From the NCBI GenBank assembly GCA_947044365.1, contig OX345646.1:6041678-6105677 (forward strand): a stretch of 64,000 nt of DNA, given 5' to 3'. This stretch comes from Petrosia ficiformis. Its lineage: Eukaryota > Porifera > Demospongiae > Haplosclerida > Petrosiidae. The translations under genes were made by a program, and so were the position numbers. How positions within the stretch are numbered: position 1 is the first letter of the stretch; each line of letters starts with the position of its first letter. The notes below the pieces were generated by a model. It saw nothing but the letters and a program-made list of their open reading frames with translations. It searched no databases and had not been told where the DNA came from. Below, in pieces: positions 1 through 12,700 of this stretch.

Positions 1-1440
1 ATTTAACCCAATATACCTGTAATTTAATCTACAGTAAATACCAATATTGAATAATTATTATAATATATATTATCTTTTTTTTATATATGCCGAGCTGCCA
101 AAAGAGAAGACTACAAATGGTTACTAATTTCAACAGGTGAGTAAATTCCTAATCTACAATGTATAATAATGTATTACTATACAGTTAAATCTCTTTGGAA
201 TGTATATTTCTAAATACTATCTTATTCTTTGTATTGAATTTCAGACACCATGAGCTGTTAACGGCAGATTATAGGACAGTAATTTAGGAATGTATTTTCA
301 GAGTAGATTTAACCCAATATACCTGTAATTTAATCTACAGTAAATATCAATATTGAATAATTATTATAATATATATTATCTTTTTATATGCTGAGCTACT
401 GAAAGCAAAAAGATAACTACTTTCAAGAAGTGAGTAAATTCTTAATCTACAATGTATAGTAATGTATTACTGTACAGTTAAATCTCTTTGGAATGTATAT
501 TTCTAAATACTATCTTATTCTTTGTATTGAATTTCAGACACCATGAGCTGTTAACGGCAGATTATAGGACAGTAATTTAGGAATGTATTTTCAGAGTAGA
601 TTTAACCCAATATACCTGTAATTTAATCTACAGTAAATATCAATATTGAATAATTATATTATCTTTTTTCATATGCTGAGCTACTGAAAGCAAAATGATA
701 ACTACTTTCAAGAGGTGAGTAAATTCCTAATCTACAATGTATAGTAATGTATTACTGTACCGTTAAATCTCTTTGGAATGTATATTTCTAAATACTATCT
801 TATTTTTTGTATTGAATTTCAGACACCATGAGCTGTTAACGGCAGATTATAGGACAGTAATTTAGGAATATATTTTCAGAGTAGATTTAACCCAATATGC
901 CTGTAATTTAATCTACAGTAAATACCAATATTGAATAATTATATTATCTTTTTTCATATGCTGAGCTACCAAAAGAGAAGACTACAAATGGTTACTACTT
1001 TCAAGAGGTGAGTAAATTCTTAATCTACAATGTATAATAATGTATTACTGTAGAGTTAAATCTCTTTGGAATATATATTACTAAATACTATCTTATTCTT
1101 TGTATTGAATTTCAGACACCATGAGCTGTTAACGGCAGATTATAGGACAGTAATTTAGGAATGTATTTTCAGAGTAGATTTAACCCAATATACCTGTAAT
1201 TTAATCTACAGTAAATACCAATATTAAATAATTATTATAATATATATGCTGAGCTACCAAAAGAGAAGACTACAAATGGTTACTATTTTCAACAGGTGAG
1301 TAAATTCTTAATCTACAATGTATAATAATGTATTACTGTACAGTTAAATCTCTTTGAAATACATATATATTTCTAAATATTTATCTTATATTCTTGTATT
1401 GAATTTCAGACACCATGAGCTGTTGATGGACAGTAATTTA
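1..1440. repeat. Tandem array of ~285-307-base units, about five copies
   Basis: Units beginning ATTTAACCCAATAT recur at 1, 308, 600, 885 and 1178, and the array decays after about 1435. Spacing shrinks from 307 to 285 because of AT-rich indels. Every unit carries a 5' splice-like CAG or GAG followed by GTGAGTAAATTC, and about 110 bases later a 3' splice-like TTGAATTTCAG followed by ACACCATGAGCTG. The last part of the unit resembles sequence just after the thioredoxin relic at 1850-1905. No open frame crosses a unit, so I call this non-coding tandem sequence. Confidence 0.9.
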
Positions 1441-1578
1441 GAAATGTATTTTCTTAATACAATTGTACTGTAGTTTAATTCATTTTTATACTTTGTGTTT
1501 GGAAATTCTTATAACAATAATTTTTAGGACAATGTAACAGATTTTTGTATTGAGATTAATAATTTTTAAGCAGCAAAT

Positions 1579-1850
1579 ATGGCACTGACTTGGAGAGTTT
1601 GTAGGAAAACGCTAAACAGAAACTTGTTCAATGGAGATCCATTTCAATTTCTCAGTATTTCAATGAAGTATTTAATATCAACAATGAAGAAGATTTTCAA
1701 ACTAAAGTGTTAGAGTCCAAGAAACCTGTGATTATTGACTTCCATGATCTGATGTGGCCATGTTTAGCCCAATTTTAACTGATATAGTGGATGGGATTTT
1801 TTGGAAATATGGATTTAACTAAAGTGAATATTAATAATAATCAAGAATTT
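1579..1850 (+). pseudogene. Mitochondrial-type thioredoxin relic
   Basis: An ATG at 1579, just after a 3' splice-like TTTTTAAG, opens a basic stretch (MALTWRVCRKTLNRN) that looks like a mitochondrial presequence. In another frame, from about 1653, the sequence reads VFNINNEEDFQ...KPVIIDFH, which matches the start of the thioredoxin fold in mitochondrial thioredoxins. The redox motif WCGPC is broken to W-P-C, a stop follows at about 1777, and a third piece (KVNINNNQEF) resembles the next thioredoxin strand. The frameshift, lost catalytic cysteine and stops make this a dead copy or a decayed exon. Thioredoxin identity is by motif only. A functional parent gene is not in the window. Confidence 0.6.
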
Positions 1851-1973
1851 GAATTTCAAACACAATGAGCTGTTGTGATGGCAGATTGCAGGACAGTAAT
1901 TTAATGATATAAATTATTTTCGTGCAACTGTATTTTATGTTATTCTTCATTGATACATCGTGGCATAGAAATA

Positions 1974-4900
1974 CTAATATGTTTCCAAAGTGGTTTTGAT
2001 CAATAACATTATCTGTTAGAACCGTGAGCATTTTAATATTCTATCAAAATTTGAATTTTTACCCTGAACTATAGCCTTTGTACTGATTTTTCATTGCAAA
2101 ATCGATGCTTTCAGATTGAGCCGAAACTGATCCTAGAGTTAGATAATGATGTCCTTAATATGTTTCCAAAGTAGTTTTGATCAATAACATTATCTGTTAG
2201 AACCATGAGCATTTTAATATTCTATCAAAATTTGAATTTTTACCCTGAATTATAGCCTTTGTACTGATTTTTCATTGCAAAATCGATCCTTTCAGATAGA
2301 GCCGAAACTGTTCCTAGAGTTAGATAATGATGTCCTTAATATGTTTCCAAAGTGGTTTTGATGAATAATGTTATCTGTTAGAACCATGAGCATTGTAATA
2401 TTCTATCAAAATTTGAATTTTTACCCTGAACTATAGCCTTTGTACTGATTTTTTATTACAAAATCAATCATTTGAAATTAGGCCGAAACTGTTCCTAGAG
2501 TTAGATAATGATGTCCTTAATATGTTTCCAAAGTAGTTTTGATCAATAATATTGTGGGTGAGAACCGTGACCATTGTAATATTCTATCAAGATTTGAATT
2601 TTTACCCTGAACTATAGCCTTTGTATTGATTTTTTCATCAAAAATCACTCGTTTCAGATTTGTCCGAAACTGATCCTAGAGTTAGATAATGATGTCCTTA
2701 ATATGTTTCCAAAGTAGTTTTGATCAATAACATTATCTGTTAGAACCATGAGCATTTTAATATTCTATCAAAATTTGAATTTTTACCCTGAACTATATAG
2801 CCTTTGTACTGATTTTTCACTGCAAAATTGATGCTTTCAGATTGACCCGAAACTGTTCCTAGAGTTAGATAATGATGTCCTTAATATGTTTCCAAAGTGG
2901 TTTTGATGAATAATGTTATCTGTTAGAACCATGAGCATTTTAATATTCTATCAAAATTTGAATTTTTACCCCTTTGTTCTAATTTTTCATTGCAAAATCG
3001 ATGCTTTCAGATTGACCCGAAACTGTTCCTAGAGTTAGATAATGATGTCCATAATATGTTTCCAAAGTGGTTTTGATCAATAACATTATCTGTTAGAACC
3101 GTGAGCATTTTAATATTCTATCAAAATTTGAATTTTTACCCTGAACTATAGCCTTTGTACTGATTTTTCATTGCAAAATCGATGCTTTCAGATTGAGCCG
3201 AAACTGATCCTAGAGTTAGATAATGATGTCCTTAATATGTTTCCAAAGTAGTTTTGATCAATAACATTATCTGTTAGAACCATGAGCATTTTAATATTCT
3301 ATCAAAATTTGAATTTTTACCCTGAACTATAGCCTTTGTACTGATTTTTCATTGCAAAATCGATCCTTTCAGATAGAGCCGAAACTGTTCCTAGAGTTAG
3401 ATAATGATGTCCTTAATATGTTTCCAAAGTGGTTTTGATGAATAATGTTATCTGTTAGAACCATGAGCATTGTAATATTCTATCAAAATTTGAATTTTTA
3501 CCCTGAACTATAGCCTTTGTACTGATTTTTTATTGCAAAATCAATCATTTGAAATTAGGCCGAAACTGTTCCTAGAGTTAGATAATGATGTCCTTAATAT
3601 GTTTCCAAAGTAGTTTTGATCAATAATATTGTGGGTGAGAACCGTGACCATTGTAATATTCTATCAAAATTTGAATTTTTACCCTGAACTATATAGCCTT
3701 TTTTTCATCAAAAATCACTCGTTTTAGATTTGTCCGAAACTGATCCTAGAGTTAGATAATGATGTCCTTAATATGTTTCCAAAGTGGTTTTGATCAATAA
3801 TATTGTGGGTGAGAACCGTGAGCATTTTAATATTCTATCAAAATTTCAATTTTTACCCTGAACTATAGCCTTTGTATTGATTTTTTCATCAAAAATCACT
3901 CGTTTCAGATTTGTCCGAAACTGATCCTAGAGTTAGATAATGATGTCCTTAATATGTTTCCAAAGTAGTTTTGATCAATAACATTATCTGTTAGAACCAT
4001 GAGCATTTTAATATTCTATCAAAATTTGAATTTTTACCCTGAACTATATATAGCCTTTGTACTGATTTTTCATTGCAAAATCGATCCTTTCAGATAGAGC
4101 CGAAACTGTTCCTAGAGTTAGATAATGATGTCCTTAATATGTTTCCAAAGTGGTTTTGATGAATAATGTTATCTGTTAGAACCATGAGCATTGTAATATT
4201 CTATCAAAAATTGAATTTTTACCCTGAACTATAGCCTTTGTACTGATTTTTTTATTGCAAAATCAATCATTTGAAATTAGGCCGAAACTGTTCCTAGAGT
4301 TAGATAATGATGTCCTTAATATGTTCCCAAAGTGGTTTTGATCAATAATATTATCTGTTAGAACCGTGAGCAGTTTAATATTCTATCAAAATTTGAATTT
4401 TTACCCTGAACTATAGCCTTTGTACTCATTTTTCATTGCAAAATCGATCCTTTCAGATTGAGCCGAAACTGTTCCTAGAGTTAGATAATGATGTCCTTAA
4501 TATGTTTCCAAAGTGGTTTTGATGAATAATGTTATCTGTTAGAACCATGAGCATTTTAATATTCTATCAAAATTTGAATTTTTACCCTGAACTATAGCCT
4601 TTGTATTGATTTTTTCATCAAAAATCACTCGTTTCAGATTTGTGTGAAACTGATCCTAGAGTTAGATAATGATGTCCTTAATATGTTTCCAAAGTGGTTT
4701 TGATGAATAATGTTATCTGTTAGAACCATGAGCATTGTAATATTCTATCAAAATTTGAATTTTTACCCTGAACTATAGCTTTTGTATTGATTTTTTCATC
4801 AAAAATCACTCGTTTCAGATTTGTGTGAAACTGATCCTAGAGTTAGATAATGATGTCCTTAATATGTTTCCAAAGTGGTTTTGATGAATAATGTTATCTG

Positions 4901-7036
4901 TTAGAACCATGAGCATTTTAATATTCTATCAAAATTTGAATTTTTACCCTGAACTATAGCCTTCATACTGATTTTTCATTGCAAAATCGATCCTTTCAGA
5001 TTGAGCCGAAACTGTTCCTAGAGTTAGATAATGATGTCCTTAATATGTTTCCAAAGTGGTTTTGATGAATAATGTTATCTGTTAGAACCATGAGCATTGT
5101 AATATTCTATCAAAATTTGAATTTTTACCCTGAACTACAGCCTTTGTACTCATTTTTCATTGCAAAATCGATCCTTTCAGATTGAGCCGAAACTGTTCCT
5201 AGAGTTAGATAATGATGTCCTTAATATGTTTCCAAAGTGGTTTTGATCAATAATATTATCTGTTAGAACCGTGAGCATTTTAATATTCTATCAAAATTTG
5301 AATTTTTACCCTGAACTATAGCCTTTGTACTCCTTTTTCATTGCAAAATCGATACTTTCAGATTGAGCCGAAACTGTTCCTAGAGTTAGATAATGATGTC
5401 CTTAATACGTTTCCAAAGTGGTTTTGATGAATAATGTTATCTGTTAGAACCATGAGCATTTTAATATTCTATCAAAATTTGAATTTTTACCCTGAACTAT
5501 AGCCTTTGTATTGATTTTTTCATCAAAAATCACTCGTTTCAGATTTGTGTGAAACTGATCCTAGAGTTAGATAATGATGTCCTTAATATGTTTCCAAAGT
5601 GGTTTTGATGAATAATGTTATCTGTTAGAACCATGAGCATTTTAATATTCTATCAAAATTTGAATTTTTACCCTGAACTATAGCCTTTGTACTGATTTTT
5701 CATTGCAAAATCGATGCTTTCAGATTGACCCGAAACTGTTCCTAGAGTTAGATAATGATGTCCTGAATATGTTTCCAAAGTGGTTTTGATCAATAACATT
5801 AGCTGTTAGAATCATGAGCATTTTAATATTCTATCAAAATTTGAATTTTTACCCTGAACTATAGCCTTTGTATTGATTTTTTCATCAAAAATCACTCGTT
5901 TCAGATTTGTGTGAAACTGATCCTAGAGTTAGATAATGATGTCCTTAATATGTTTCCAAAGTGGTTTTGATGAATAATGTTATCTGTTTGAACCATGAGC
6001 ATTTTAATATTCTATCAAAATTTGAATTTTTACCCTGAACTATAGCCTTCGTACTGATTTTTCATTGCAAAATCGATCCTTTCAGATTGAGCCGAAACTG
6101 TTCCTAGAGTTAGATAATGATGTCCTTAATATGTTTCCAAAGTGGTTTTGATGAATAATGTTATCTGTTAGAACCATGAGCATTTTAATATTCTATCAAA
6201 GTTTGAATTTTTACCCTGAACTATAGCCTTTGTATTGATTTTTTCATCAAAAATCACTCGTTTCAGATTTGTGTGAAACTGATCCTAGAGTTAGATAATG
6301 ATGTCCTTAATATGTTTCCAAAGTGGTTTTGATGAATAATGTTATCTGTTAGAACCATGAGCATTTTAATATTCTATCAAAATTTGAATTTTTACCCTGA
6401 ACTATAGCCTTTGTATTGATTTTTTTCATCAAAAATCACTCGTTTCAGATTTGTGTGAAACTGATCCTAGAGTTAGATAATGATGTCCTTAATATGTTTC
6501 CAAAGTGGTTTTGATGAATAATGTTATCTGTTAGAACCATGAGCATTTTAATATTCTATCAAAATTTGAATTTTTACCCTGAACTATATATAGGCTTTGT
6601 ACTGATTTTTCATTGCAAAATCGATGCTTTCAGATTGACCCGAAACTGTTCCTAGAGTTAGATAATGATGTCCTGAATATGTTTCCAAAGTGGTTTTGAT
6701 CAATAACATTAGCTGTTAGAATCATGAGCATTTTAATATTCTATCAAAATTTGAATTTTTACCCTGAACTATAGCCTTTGTACTGATTTTTCATTGCAAA
6801 ATCGATGCTTTCAGATTGAGCCGAAACTGTTCCTAGAGTTAGATAATGATGTCCTTAATATGTTTCCAAAGTGGCTTTGATGAATAATGTTATCTGTTAG
6901 AACCAAGAGCATTTTAATATTCTATCCAAATTTGAATTTTTACCTTGAACTATAGCCTTTGTACTGATTTTTCATTGCAAAATCAATCCTTTCATATTGA
7001 GCCGAAACTGTTCCTAGAGTTAGATAATGATGTCCT
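1974..7036. repeat. ~180-base satellite array, about 28 copies
   Basis: The unit contains TTAATATGTTTCCAAAGT, ATCTGTTAGAACC, TTTTTACCCTGAACTATAG and CCTAGAGTTAGATAATGATG and recurs about every 180 bases. Two sub-families alternate around the TTTCAGAT segment: one with CATTGCAAAATCGAT, the other with CATCAAAAATCACTCG. Larger blocks repeat as well; for example the run of variants from 2030 recurs from about 3060. All long frames on either strand are interrupted. This is satellite DNA with no gene. Confidence 0.95.
7032..7036. other. Target-site duplication, left copy
   Basis: The 5-base GTCCT precedes the TG at the left end of the LTR element and recurs at 9004-9008 after the terminal CA. The flanks rejoin into the 180-base satellite unit, so this is an insertion footprint. 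Confidence 0.85.
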
Positions 7037-7208
7037 TGTAACGTTGTGATAACTTTCTTATTTGATTCAACCAGGTTTTCACTATCTCTGAGTATCTCAC
7101 TAAAAACTAATAAAATCAGCACTTAAATAACATTACAACCATACAAATACAAATACCATAAATACAGAAAATACCTAATAATTCATAGATATGTATCAGG
7201 TTATCACA
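7037..7208 (-). repeat. 3' LTR of the gypsy element (element orientation)
   Basis: This 172-base LTR starts TGTAACGTTGTGATAAC and ends TATCACA on the plus strand. It differs from the other copy (8842-9003) by small indels, such as a missing AACTAAA stretch, and by scattered substitutions. The insertion is therefore not very recent. Confidence 0.9.
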
Positions 7209-7222
7209 GTTCTCTCCTCTCT
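7209..7222 (-). other. Polypurine tract
   Basis: Read on the minus strand, AGAGAGGAGAGAAC directly abuts the TG of the 3' LTR. This is the expected place and composition for the plus-strand primer of an LTR retrotransposon. Confidence 0.8.
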
Positions 7223-7790
7223 TAATGCCAGGCTTCTTCATCGAAACGTTGTGGAGGTCGTCTATTCCTAGTAGGGTACCTATTATTATGAGGTTGTTCC
7301 ATTGGAGTAGGTGTCTGTTCCAGTGAAACTTCAATTTCTGGAATATAATCACACATACGATGACGCATTTGATTCTTGTGTCTTTTCACATTGTTATTTG
7401 AATCTTGAAGATGCACTACGAAAGTTACATTTCCTTTACGTTCTACGACAGTACCAGGTATCCATTTTCTTGGACTTTCCTTAGAAAAATTACGTACATA
7501 GACAAGATCACCGATAACAAAATCTCTATCCTTAGTGTGGCTATCAAATAACTGCTTTTGCTTCTGTTGTTTTTCGACAACTTTCGATTTCAACTGGGGT
7601 TGTAACAAATCAAAACGAGTACGTAATTGTCTGCTGAACATTAACTCTGAGGGAGACATGTCTGTGGTACTATGAGGTGTTATTCGATAATTGAATAAAA
7701 ACCTCGCTAGTTTCAATTCTATTGTACCTTCGGATAATCTCTTCATCCCCCCTTTGAAAGCTTGAACCATTCTTTCTGCTAGACGTTTAT
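7222..7790 (-). pseudogene. Integrase C-terminal fragment (gypsy)
   Basis: The minus-strand frame holds the end of the integrase core (LAERMVQAFKGG, then FNYRITPHSTT and SPSELMFSRQLRT) and a C-terminal domain with DLVYVRNF and KWIPGTVVERKG, typical of gypsy integrases. The zinc-binding region and the first catalytic acids are absent, because the fragment is joined directly to the RNase H remnant near 7790. It ends about 15 bases before the polypurine tract. It cannot be an active integrase. Confidence 0.9.
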
Positions 7791-8300
7791 TCCAAAAATA
7801 CAGGCTAATCCTTCTTTTTTTCGAGTTGAGAATATCGTTTTTCGGTCTCTGTGAGAGTACGAGATGCGAATCCTATGGGCTTCTCTGCCCCATTGGGTAA
7901 ACGGTGAGCTAGAACTGCTCCAATTCCATAATTTGAAGCATCACACGCTAGGATTAATTCGAGAGAGGGATCGAAATGGAGCAATAAATTTGATGACATC
8001 AATAATTTTTTTGAATTTTGGAACGTTTCCTCTTCTGTTATTGACCACTTCCATGGTGTCTGCTTCCTGAGCAACCTATATAAAGGAAAAAGAACATTTG
8101 ACAAATTAGGTAAAAATCTGCCATAGTATGACAGCAGTCCAAATAGGATTTTAACTGAGTCACATTTTTGGGGCTAGGCACATCTCGAATAGCTTGTAGC
8201 TTCTCCTCAGTGGGTTGTAGCCTATCTTCATCTATAGTGTATCCCAAATATGAGACTGCTGCTCCTGTATCTAACTCCATTAGTACAGGTTTCCCTTCAA
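7791..8300 (-). pseudogene. Fused protease / RT C-terminus / RNase H remnant (gypsy)
   Basis: Reading minus from about 8300, the aspartic protease motif LMELDTGAAVS is followed immediately by YTIDEDRLQPTEEKL, which belongs near the end of the RT domain, so most of protease and RT is deleted with the frame kept. A one-base frameshift near 8140 moves the reading frame before SYYGRFLPNLSN. The RNase H region then shows ILACDASNYGIGAVLAH and the start of a YSQLEK motif. It is cut again near 7790. The order fits a gypsy pol with large internal deletions. Confidence 0.88.
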
Positions 8301-8390
8301 TGTAAATAGTCATTTGTATTGGATTATTTCCCTCTCCTATGTGGTTTATTAGAAGTTCAACTGGATCCTCCTCTTTCTCAGTTATTTGCT

Positions 8391-8814
8391 TTATGGATTG
8401 AGGCTTGTGGTTTGGGGGATGGACCTGTCTGGCTTTTGGGAGGTTCTACAAACTCTTTGAATGTGACCTACTTTGCCACAACTCAGACATGCTTGAATTG
8501 ATTCCTCTGGTTTACGTATGCGAGTATGGAATTTGTATCTCTGAACGATTTCCGACGGAGTGGGATTATGATGTTCTTTCAACACTTTTACTAAATCCTC
8601 GTATGATTTTTCTCCAGGCTTGTCTGGTGCGATCAGACTAGAGAGGAGTTTGTAGGTGGTCGGTCCTATGATTGATAGAAACATGCACTGACCGTTTCTT
8701 CGCAGCATCTTATATGCCGTTTGCCTCGAGAAAGTGTTGAAATCTCTCCGAATATTGCTCCCAACTTTCAAGCTTGGGGTCGAATTCACCAACTCGTCCT
8801 ATCACTCCTGCCAT
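8391..8814 (-). pseudogene. gag remnant with CCHC zinc knuckle (gypsy)
   Basis: An ATG at 8814 opens MAGVIGRVGEFDPKLESW, a common start in gypsy gag proteins of this type. A frameshift at about 8710 follows, and the reading frame continues as CMFLSIIGPTTYKLL and EIVQRYKFHTRIRKPEESI. A knuckle CLSCGKVGHIQRVC (C-x2-C-x4-H-x4-C) is at about 8470. The central gag region seems shortened before the knuckle. The frame breaks mean no full gag is made. Confidence 0.88.
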
Positions 8815-8827
8815 GTCAGTATCCAGT

Positions 8828-8840
8828 ATCCTCGTCGCCA
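8828..8840 (-). other. Primer-binding site matching tRNA-Ser
   Basis: The plus strand reads ATCCTCGTCGCCA and lies one base inside the 5' LTR. That is identical to the 3' end of an animal tRNA-Ser(GCT) plus CCA as I recall it, so the minus-strand element would be primed by tRNA-Ser. Confirming it needs the host tRNA set. Confidence 0.8.
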
Positions 8841-8841
8841 A

Positions 8842-9003
8842 TGTAACGTTATAATATTTGATTCAACTAGATTTTCACTATCTCTGAGTATCTCACTAAA
8901 AACTAAAAACTAATAAAATCAGCAACATTACAACCATACAAATACAAATACCATAAATACAGAAAATACCTAATAATTCATACACATGTATCAGGTTATC
9001 ACA
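8842..9003 (-). repeat. 5' LTR of the gypsy element (element orientation)
   Basis: This 162-base LTR runs from TGTAACGTTATAAT to TATCACA. It shares the ATTTTCACTATCTCTGAG, ACAACCATACAAATAC and ACCTAATAATTCATA blocks with the other LTR. GTCCT follows at 9004-9008. Confidence 0.9.
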
Positions 9004-9756
9004 GTCCTTAATATGTTTCCAAAGTGGTTTTGATCAACTGTTAAAACCGTGAGCATTTTAATATTCTATCAAAATTTGAATTTTTACCCTGAACTATAGA
9101 CTTTGTACTGATTTTTTATTGCCAAATCAATCATTTGAAATTTGGTCGAAACTGTTCCTAGAGTTAGATAATGATGTCCTCAATAGGCTTCCAAAGAGGT
9201 TTTGATCAATAATATTGTGGGTGAGAACTGTGAGCATTTTAATATTCTATCAAAATTTGAATTTTTACCCTGAACTATAGCCTTTGTACTGATTTTTCAT
9301 TGCAAAATCAATCATTTCAGATACTGTTCCTAGAGTTAGATAATGATGTCCTTAATATGTTTCCAAAGTGGTTTTGATCAATAATATTATCTGTTAGTAT
9401 CGTGAGCACTTTAGTGTTCTCTTGTAATTTGAATTTTGCCCTGAACTATAGCCTAGGTATTGATTTTTTCATCAAAAATCACTCGTTTTAGATTTGTCCG
9501 AAACTGCTCCTTGAGTTAGATAATGATGTCCTTAATAGGTTTCCAAAGAGGTTTTGATCAATAATATTGTGGGTGAGAACCGTGAGCATTGTAATATTCT
9601 ATCAAAATTTGAATTTTTCCCCTGAGCCTTTGTACTGATTTTTCATTGCAAAATCAATTCTGTCAGATTGAGCCGAAACTGTTCCTAGAGTTAGATAATG
9701 ATGTTCTTAATAGGTTTGCAAAGTGGTTTTGATCAATAATATTGGGGGTGAGAAAC
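9004..9756. repeat. 180-base satellite resumed, about four copies
   Basis: After the retrotransposon the 180-base unit continues (TTAATATGTTTCCAAAGTGG at 9009). These copies are more diverged than those to the left. The array ends at about 9756, where GTGAGAAACGCGAG runs into the 62-base minisatellite. Confidence 0.9.
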
Positions 9757-12700
9757 GCGAGAAGAACTTCCAGCACTTCAACTGGTTGATAGGCAGGCAC
9801 AGAAATACATGGACAGCCAACTTGTCTGAAGGGAAGATGGCACACAAGGAAGCAAACATCTCTGGATGGATGATAGTACCTACACCCCAATGGTCTAAAC
9901 ACTCTCCCAGAAGAACTTCCAACACTTCAACCCAACTGATTGGCACACTAGTACCTGTGCAGCCAACATCCGCAGAACTTCCAACACTTGAACCCAACTG
10001 ATAGGTACACAAGTACCTGTGCATTAACATCTGCAGAACTTCCTACACTTGACCGAACCGATAGGCACACAAGTACCTGTGCATCCAACATCTCTGAAGG
10101 GACCCAACAATTCAACCCAACCGATAGGCAGGCACACAAGTATCTGTGCATCCAACATCCACAGAATTTCAAACACTTCAACCCAACCGATAGGTACACA
10201 AGTACCTGTGCATCCAACATCCGCAGAACTTCCAACACTTCAACACAACCAATAGGCAGGCACACAAGTACCTGGGTGGCCAACTTGTCTGAAAGATGGT
10301 ATAGCATACTGTGTGTAGCACAACACTTCCAGCAGCAGAACTTCCAACACTTCAACCCAACTGATAGGCAGGCACACAAGTACCTGTGTGGCCAACATGG
10401 GCAGAATTTCCAACACTTCAACCCAATCGATAGGTACACAAGTACCTGTGCATCCAACATCCGCAAAACTTCCAACATTTCAACTCAACCGATAGGCAGG
10501 CACACAAGTACCTGTGTGGCCAACATCCGCAGAACTTCCAACACTTCAACCCAATCGATAGGTACACAACTACCAGTACATCCAACATCCGCAGAACTTC
10601 CAACACTTCAATACAACCGATAGGCAGGCACACAAGTACCTGTGTGGCCAACATGCGCAGAACTTCCAACACTTCAACCCAATCGATAGGTACACTATGC
10701 GCAGAACTTCCAACACTTCATCCCAATCGATAGGTACAATAGTACCTATGCATCCAACATCCACAGAACTTCCAACACTTCAACCCAACCGATAGGCAGG
10801 CACACAAGTACCTGTGTGGCCAACATGCGCAGAACTTCCAACACTTCAACCCAACCGATAGGTACACAAGTACCTGTGCATCCAACATCCGCAGAACTTC
10901 CAACACTTCAACCCAACCGATAGGTAGGCACACAAGTACCTGTGTGGCCAACATGCGCAGAACTTCCAACACTTTAAACCAATCGATAGGTACACAAGTA
11001 CCTGTGCAGCCAACATCCGCAGAACTTCCAACACTTCAACCCAATCGATAGGTAAACAAGTACCTGTGCATCCAACATCCGCAGAACTTCCAACACTTCA
11101 ACCCAACCGATAGGCAGGCACACAAGGCCAACTTCTCCGAAGGGAAGAGAATACTTACACACAAGTGTAAACACAACTTGCCCAATACAACTCCCAACAT
11201 ACTCTGACAGACTATATGAACAACAATTTAGTCTGAACCTACACCTCTATAATATAGCACTGCCTCCACTTGTGACAACTGTGGTTACAACAAAACCAAC
11301 CGGTAGGCACACAAGGAAGCCAACATCTCTGGATGGATGATAGTCCGACACACAATGGTCTCTCCCAACACATCAAACCAACCGATAGACACTGGAGTAC
11401 CTGTGTATCCAACATCTTCAGAAGTTCTAACCCTTCAACCCAACTGATCGGCACACAAGTACCTGTGCATCCAACATCAACAGGACTTCCAACACTTCAA
11501 CCCAACTGATAGGCACACACGTACCTGTACATGCAACATCCACAGAACTTCCAACACTTCAACCCAACCGATAGGAAGGCACACAAGTATATCTGTGGCC
11601 AACATGCGCAGAACTTCCAACACTTCAACCCAATCGATAGGTACACAAGTACCTGTGCATCTAACATCCGCAGAACTTCCAACACTTCAACCCAACCGAT
11701 AGGCAGGCACACAAGTACCTGTGTGGCCAACATGCGCAGAACTTCCAACACTTCAACACAACCGCACAGGTACACAAGTACCTGTGCATCCTGTGCATCC
11801 AACATCCGCAGAACTTCCAACACTTCAACCGCACAGGTACACAAGTACCTGTGCATCCTGTGCATTCAACATCCGCAGAACTTCCAACACTTCAACCCAA
11901 TCGATAGGTACACAAGTACCTGTGCAGCCAACTTCCGCAGAACTTCCAACACTTCAACCCAACCGATAGGCAGGCACACAAGTACCTGTGTGGCCAACAT
12001 GCGCAGAACTTCCAACACTTCAACCCAACCGATAGGTACACAAGTACCTGTGCATCCAACATCCGCAGAACTTCCAACACTTCAACCCAACCGATAGGCA
12101 GGCACACAAGTACCCAAGTTCGTACACTATGCGCAGAACTTCCAACACTTCAACCCAATCGATAGGTACACAAGCACCTGTGCATCCAACATCCACAGAA
12201 CTTCCAACACTTCAACCCAACCGATAGGCAGGCACACAAGTACCCATGTGGCCAACATGCACAGAACTTCCAACACTTCAACCCAACCGATAGGCAGGCA
12301 CACAAGTACCTGTGGGGCCAACATGCGCAGAACTTCCAACACTTCAACCCAACCGCACAGGTACACAAGTACCTGTGCATCCTGTGCATCCAACATCCGC
12401 AGAACTTCCAACACTTCAACCCAATCTATAGGTACACAAGTACCTGTGCAGCCAACATTCGCAGAACTTCCAACACTTCAACCCAACCGATAGGCAGGCA
12501 CACAAGTACCTGTGTGGCCAACATGCGCAGAACTTCCAACACTTCAACCCAACCGATAGTCAGGCACAGAAGTACCTGTGTGGCCAACATGCGCAGAACT
12601 TCCAACACTTCAACCCAACCGCACAGGCACACAAGTACCTGTGTGGCCAACTTCTCCGAAGGGAAGAGAATACTTACACACAAGTGTAAACACAACTTCC

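Larger units (their letters stand above)
7037..9003 (-). mobile_element. Internally deleted Ty3/gypsy LTR retrotransposon
   Basis: This 1967-base insertion into the 180-base satellite has two LTRs (7037-7208 and 8842-9003), TG...CA ends and a 5-base duplication GTCCT. Its coding strand is minus. Going 5' to 3' on that strand it has a PBS, a gag remnant with a CCHC knuckle, a protease active-site remnant, the C-terminal part of reverse transcriptase, RNase H, and the C-terminal part of integrase, then a PPT. Most of RT and the catalytic part of integrase are missing. Frameshifts near 8140, 7790 and within gag make it non-autonomous. Autonomous gypsy elements are about 5 kb, so roughly 3 kb is gone. 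The kept PBS, PPT and LTRs could still allow mobilisation in trans. Confidence 0.93.
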
